Shown piece by piece: positions 62,046-64,000 of a stretch of DNA of 64,000 nt. The notes under the pieces were generated by a model. It searched no databases and was not told where the DNA came from. It worked only from the letters and a program-made list of their open reading frames with translations. The translations under genes were made by a program, and so were the position numbers. The number at the start of each line of letters is the position of its first letter. Position 1 is the stretch's first letter. The DNA is from Myroides profundi. Its GTDB lineage: Bacteria > Bacteroidota > Bacteroidia > Flavobacteriales > Flavobacteriaceae. The stretch is from NCBI RefSeq assembly GCF_000833025.1, contig NZ_CP010817.1, forward strand, positions 62,001 to 126,000, written 5' to 3'.

Positions 62046-63393
62046 GACTAGACTTACCTTATTGTTTACGTTACTAGTGGCATCTATATTATTAGTATTT
62101 GCTGTAGTAGTGTATTGGTCGTCGTCTAAGAATAGGGAAGTGGAGTTCTTCGAAGAGTTAGAGAAGGAAGCCATCACTAAGGCTAAGCTATATCTAGAGA
62201 CAGAGGTAAAGTCATCTACACTACATAAGATATACCGATATAATAATGAAGTTATCAATGAGGTACAGGTAGCTGTATATGATTTTGACTTTAATCTATT
62301 ATACCACGATGCAGAAGAGATCGATAGTGTCAAGGAGACTAAAGAGATGATCGATCAGATCGCTTCACAGGGGCGTGTACACCTATTCCAAGATGACTGG
62401 CAGGTGATCGGTATAGTGTATAACAGTGGAGGTAAAGACTATGTAATCACAGCCATTGCTCTAGATCAGTACGGATATACGAAGCTGCACAATCTCTTTC
62501 TGACCATACTTGTGTTGAGCATTGTGTCCTTGATTGTTATTTTCTTTGTGGGAAGCTTCTTTGCAGAGCGTGTTCTACGTCCATTGAAGCTAATGAATGA
62601 AGAGATTAATAATATCACGGCTACTAATCTAGATTTGCGCGTGAGTACTGAGGCTAATCAGGATGAGCTGAGCCGATTAGGGAATACATTTAATACGATG
62701 CTAGACCGACTAGAACAGTCTTTTGATTCACAGAAGCAGTTCGTGTCGAATATCTCACATGAGCTACGCACTCCATTAGCAGCAGTGATAGCAGAGTTAG
62801 AGTTATCACTTTCTAAAGAACAAGACACCGCTAGCTATATCAGAACAATAGAGAATGCTTTATCAGATGCGAAGAAATTGGTACGATTATCAAATAGTTT
62901 ACTAGACTTTGCGAAGGCGAGTTATGATCCTACCGAGATTGTATTCAAGCCTACTAGAATAGATGAGGTGATATTAGATGCCTGTCAGAAGATACAGAGA
63001 GGTAATGCTGGATACACCTTCAGCTTTATGATAGATGAAGAGATAGACAGCGAAGAGCTAGTGACAGTACGAGCAAACCCTTACTTATTGGAAGTAGCGA
63101 TTATTAACTTGCTAGAGAATGCGTGTAAGTACTCCGATAATCATCACGGTAAGGTGAGTATTTCTAATCTGAATAATGCCGTAGTGATCAAGATAGCAGA
63201 TGAAGGATTAGGGATGAGTGCAGAGGATCTAGACGGGATTTTTAAACCATTCTTTAGAGGTGAGAACGGAAAGCACTTAGACGGAAATGGTATTGGACTC
63301 TCATTAACCAAGAAAGTTATTGACTTACATAAAGGTACTATTACAGTCATTTCAGAAATAAATAAAGGTACAGAGTTTACGATAACCTTATAG
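62035..63393 (+). CDS. sensor histidine kinase
   Basis: A 452-aa inner-membrane kinase: helix 1 (about 10-28), a periplasmic sensor region (about 30-155), helix 2 (about 156-176), HAMP (RVLRPLKLMNEEINNITA), the H-box SNISHELRTPLAA, N-box LLENACKYSD, G1 DEGLGM, F-box FKPFFRG and G2 GNGIGLSL. It overlaps and is surely the partner of the preceding response regulator. The signal is unknown; an mgtC-family gene follows 494 bases later. Confidence 0.94.
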   Translation: MRIKTRLTLLFTLLVASILLVFAVVVYWSSSKNREVEFFEELEKEAITKAKLYLETEVKSSTLHKIYRYNNEVINEVQVAVYDFDFNLLYHDAEEIDSVKETKEMIDQIASQGRVHLFQDDWQVIGIVYNSGGKDYVITAIALDQYGYTKLHNLFLTILVLSIVSLIVIFFVGSFFAERVLRPLKLMNEEINNITATNLDLRVSTEANQDELSRLGNTFNTMLDRLEQSFDSQKQFVSNISHELRTPLAAVIAELELSLSKEQDTASYIRTIENALSDAKKLVRLSNSLLDFAKASYDPTEIVFKPTRIDEVILDACQKIQRGNAGYTFSFMIDEEIDSEELVTVRANPYLLEVAIINLLENACKYSDNHHGKVSISNLNNAVVIKIADEGLGMSAEDLDGIFKPFFRGENGKHLDGNGIGLSLTKKVIDLHKGTITVISEINKGTEFTITL

Positions 63394-63412
63394 TACAACC
63401 AAATAATAGCAG

Positions 63413-63442
63413 AAAGCACTCCTAGTAGGGGTGCTTTTTTTT
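63413..63442 (+). terminator. terminator of the two-component operon
   Basis: AAAGCACTCCTA against TAGGGGTGCTTT, then a T run. Confidence 0.85.
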
Positions 63443-63523
63443 GTGGCGTTGTTTCTCCTTATGATTAGCTATTAGAAGGTGTTCTAACCCTGTTGAATGT
63501 CTTTTTTTTCCTTTTTCGGTAGG

Positions 63524-63613
63524 GGTGGTCGGCATGTGGTCGGCTAGTGATGGGCATTTGGTCGGCTTATAAGTACCAAAAATAGCCTATCACTAGCCTA
63601 TCATACTTGTATC
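63524..63613 (-). repeat. mosaic 11-bp-phased repeat element, copy 2
   Basis: Reverse orientation to copy 1 (8331-8431). Read on the minus strand the 11-base units are GATACAAGTAT, GATAGGCTAGT, GATAGGCTATT, TTTGGTACTTA, TAAGCCGACCA, AATGCCCATCA, CTAGCCGACCA and CATGCCGACCA. The spacer, order and sense of the units are the same as in copy 1; by eye 66 of 74 bases match over 63524-63597. Confidence 0.8.
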
Positions 63614-63696
63614 ACTAGGGGAGCAAGTGAACTTAAAACGAAATAATATCAAGGCGTGTGATGATTTAATCGCTTTTGGAACGCTATATGTGGGTA

Positions 63697-63738
63697 TTCT
63701 AATAGGATTCTAATTTTTTTCTAAAAGCTTTCTAATAG
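63697..63738 (+). promoter_or_regulatory. four TTCTAA direct repeats at 11-bp spacing
   Basis: TTCTAA at 63697, 63708, 63719 and 63730, each followed by five variable bases (TAGGA, TTTTT, AAGCT, TAGCC). They end 20 bases before a TAnnTTTG box, as an activator site would. Hexamer plus five is the layout of OmpR/PhoP-family boxes. Confidence 0.5.
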
Positions 63739-63758
63739 CCTCTAGGAGGGGTAATACC

Positions 63759-63766
63759 TACTTTTG
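63759..63766 (+). promoter_or_regulatory. TAnnTTTG promoter box of the mgtC-family gene
   Basis: TACTTTTG, giving a leader of roughly 115 bases before the ATG at 63888. No -33 TTG is visible, which would suit an activator-dependent promoter. Confidence 0.5.
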
Positions 63767-63830
63767 CCAAGTCAAAAAAAATAAGAGATGGAAACAGAAT
63801 CCACATTAGTTAAACGGGAATGTTAAACCT

Positions 63831-63890
63831 TCTTTCTGAATATGCATGATAACAATGTAGCTCAGAAAGAGCAAAAAAATAGTTATCATG
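63831..63890 (+). promoter_or_regulatory. pseudoknot-topology leader covering the mgtC start codon
   Basis: TCTTTCTGA (63831-63839) is complementary to TCAGAAAGA (63862-63870), and CATGATAAC (63845-63853) to GTTATCATG (63882-63890). The second arm ends with the ATG start codon. A small rival hairpin GCTC-AGAAA-GAGC covers 63860-63872. The arm order gives a pseudoknot or a two-state switch. Confidence 0.5.
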
Positions 63891-64000
63891 TTAATTACAG
63901 TATTTATAGGAAGATTAGCTCTTGCTTTTATTTTAGGAGCTCTTATCGGGGCAGAGAGACAAGTGAGACAAAAAAGTGCGGGTCTAAGAACCAATACACT
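63888..64000 (+). CDS. MgtC/SapB family membrane protein, N-terminal part
   Basis: Only 37 codons are inside the window. MLITVFIGRLALAFILGALI then GAERQVRQKSAGLRTN match the start of MgtC/SapB proteins, where GLRT closes the first conserved block (helix 1, GxERE-like motif, GLRT). MgtC proteins are inner-membrane factors tied to low magnesium and, in some species, inhibition of the ATP synthase. The upstream regulatory DNA is unusually rich (repeats, promoter, folded leader). Confidence 0.8.
   Translation, partial: MLITVFIGRLALAFILGALIGAERQVRQKSAGLRTNT

Larger units (their letters stand above)
63394..63887. other. 494-base gap between the kinase and the mgtC-family gene
   Basis: No coding gene. 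In order it holds the kinase terminator, the second copy of the mosaic repeat, a set of TTCTAA direct repeats, a promoter box and a structured leader; each is listed separately. Confidence 0.7.

Noticed and set aside
63665..63750. Tested whether the TTCTAA repeats continue the phase of the mosaic element at 63524
   Set aside because: The distance between them is not a multiple of 11, so they are treated as separate features.

Overview
The window is about 64 kb of AT-rich chromosome from a Flavobacteriaceae bacterium (phylum Bacteroidota), most like Myroides or a close relative; the genus is an inference from gene content. Direct signs of the phylum are gliding/type IX secretion lipoproteins (sprE/porW, gldH), a TonB-dependent receptor with a partner lipoprotein, an HU-CCDC81/SPOR protein, a DUF5687 ABC exporter, PCMD lipoproteins, an F-ATPase operon without atpD/atpC, and repeated use of the Bacteroidota promoter -7 box TAnnTTTG. 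No tRNA, rRNA, CRISPR array, insertion sequence or prophage was seen. Most of the window is ordinary core chromosome.

Layout. 1-8 kb: partial S1/P1 nuclease with an acyl-CoA thioesterase, an HU/SPOR protein, dprA, trpS, a PlsC-type acyltransferase, a lipoprotein, a small membrane protein followed by a related frame broken by an in-frame amber codon, and recA. 8-13 kb: a 570-base gap with a mosaic 11-bp-phased repeat, then a WG-repeat lipoprotein, def, two tandem lipocalin-like lipoproteins, VOC, DinB and DUF4870 proteins. 13-16.4 kb: trhO, trhP, a ferredoxin and an ArsC/Spx-like protein in a tight operon for tRNA U34 hydroxylation; TrhO carries the same C-terminal domain as TrhP. 16.6-27 kb: a RibD_C-like reductase, a candidate pseudoknotted RNA with terminator, yicC-gmk-nadD, a YqhD-type alcohol dehydrogenase, gpsA, a TerC/Alx protein, a di-haem cytochrome c, and a DUF5687 ABC exporter.

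27-37 kb: a second 11-bp-phased inverted element, then sprE, bactofilin, atpZ, a four-helix membrane protein and atpBEFHAG, with hairpins in several atp spacers. A (TAGT)n tract of about 22 copies follows atpG. 37-43 kb: a secreted endonuclease-like protein is divergent from a TonB receptor and its DUF5689 lipoprotein. 43-54.6 kb: mtnN, ricT-gldH-PBP1a, a two-subunit CoA transferase, an AI-2E family permease, a universal stress protein, an SDR protein and a secreted nucleotide pyrophosphatase/phosphodiesterase. 54.7-58.9 kb: two diverged copies of a PCMD-lipoprotein plus beta-barrel cassette. 59-64 kb: a GNAT-nitrilase fusion, a tail-less SSB, an OmpR/histidine-kinase pair, the second copy of the mosaic repeat, hexamer+N5 direct repeats, and an mgtC-family gene whose start codon lies in a predicted pseudoknot.

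The strongest leads for something undescribed are the 11-bp-phased intergenic elements (about 8331, 27193, 63524 and 63697), the two pseudoknot-topology RNA regions (17427 and 63831), and the TrhO/TrhP shared domain. All alignments were made by eye; no database search or folding calculation was run.
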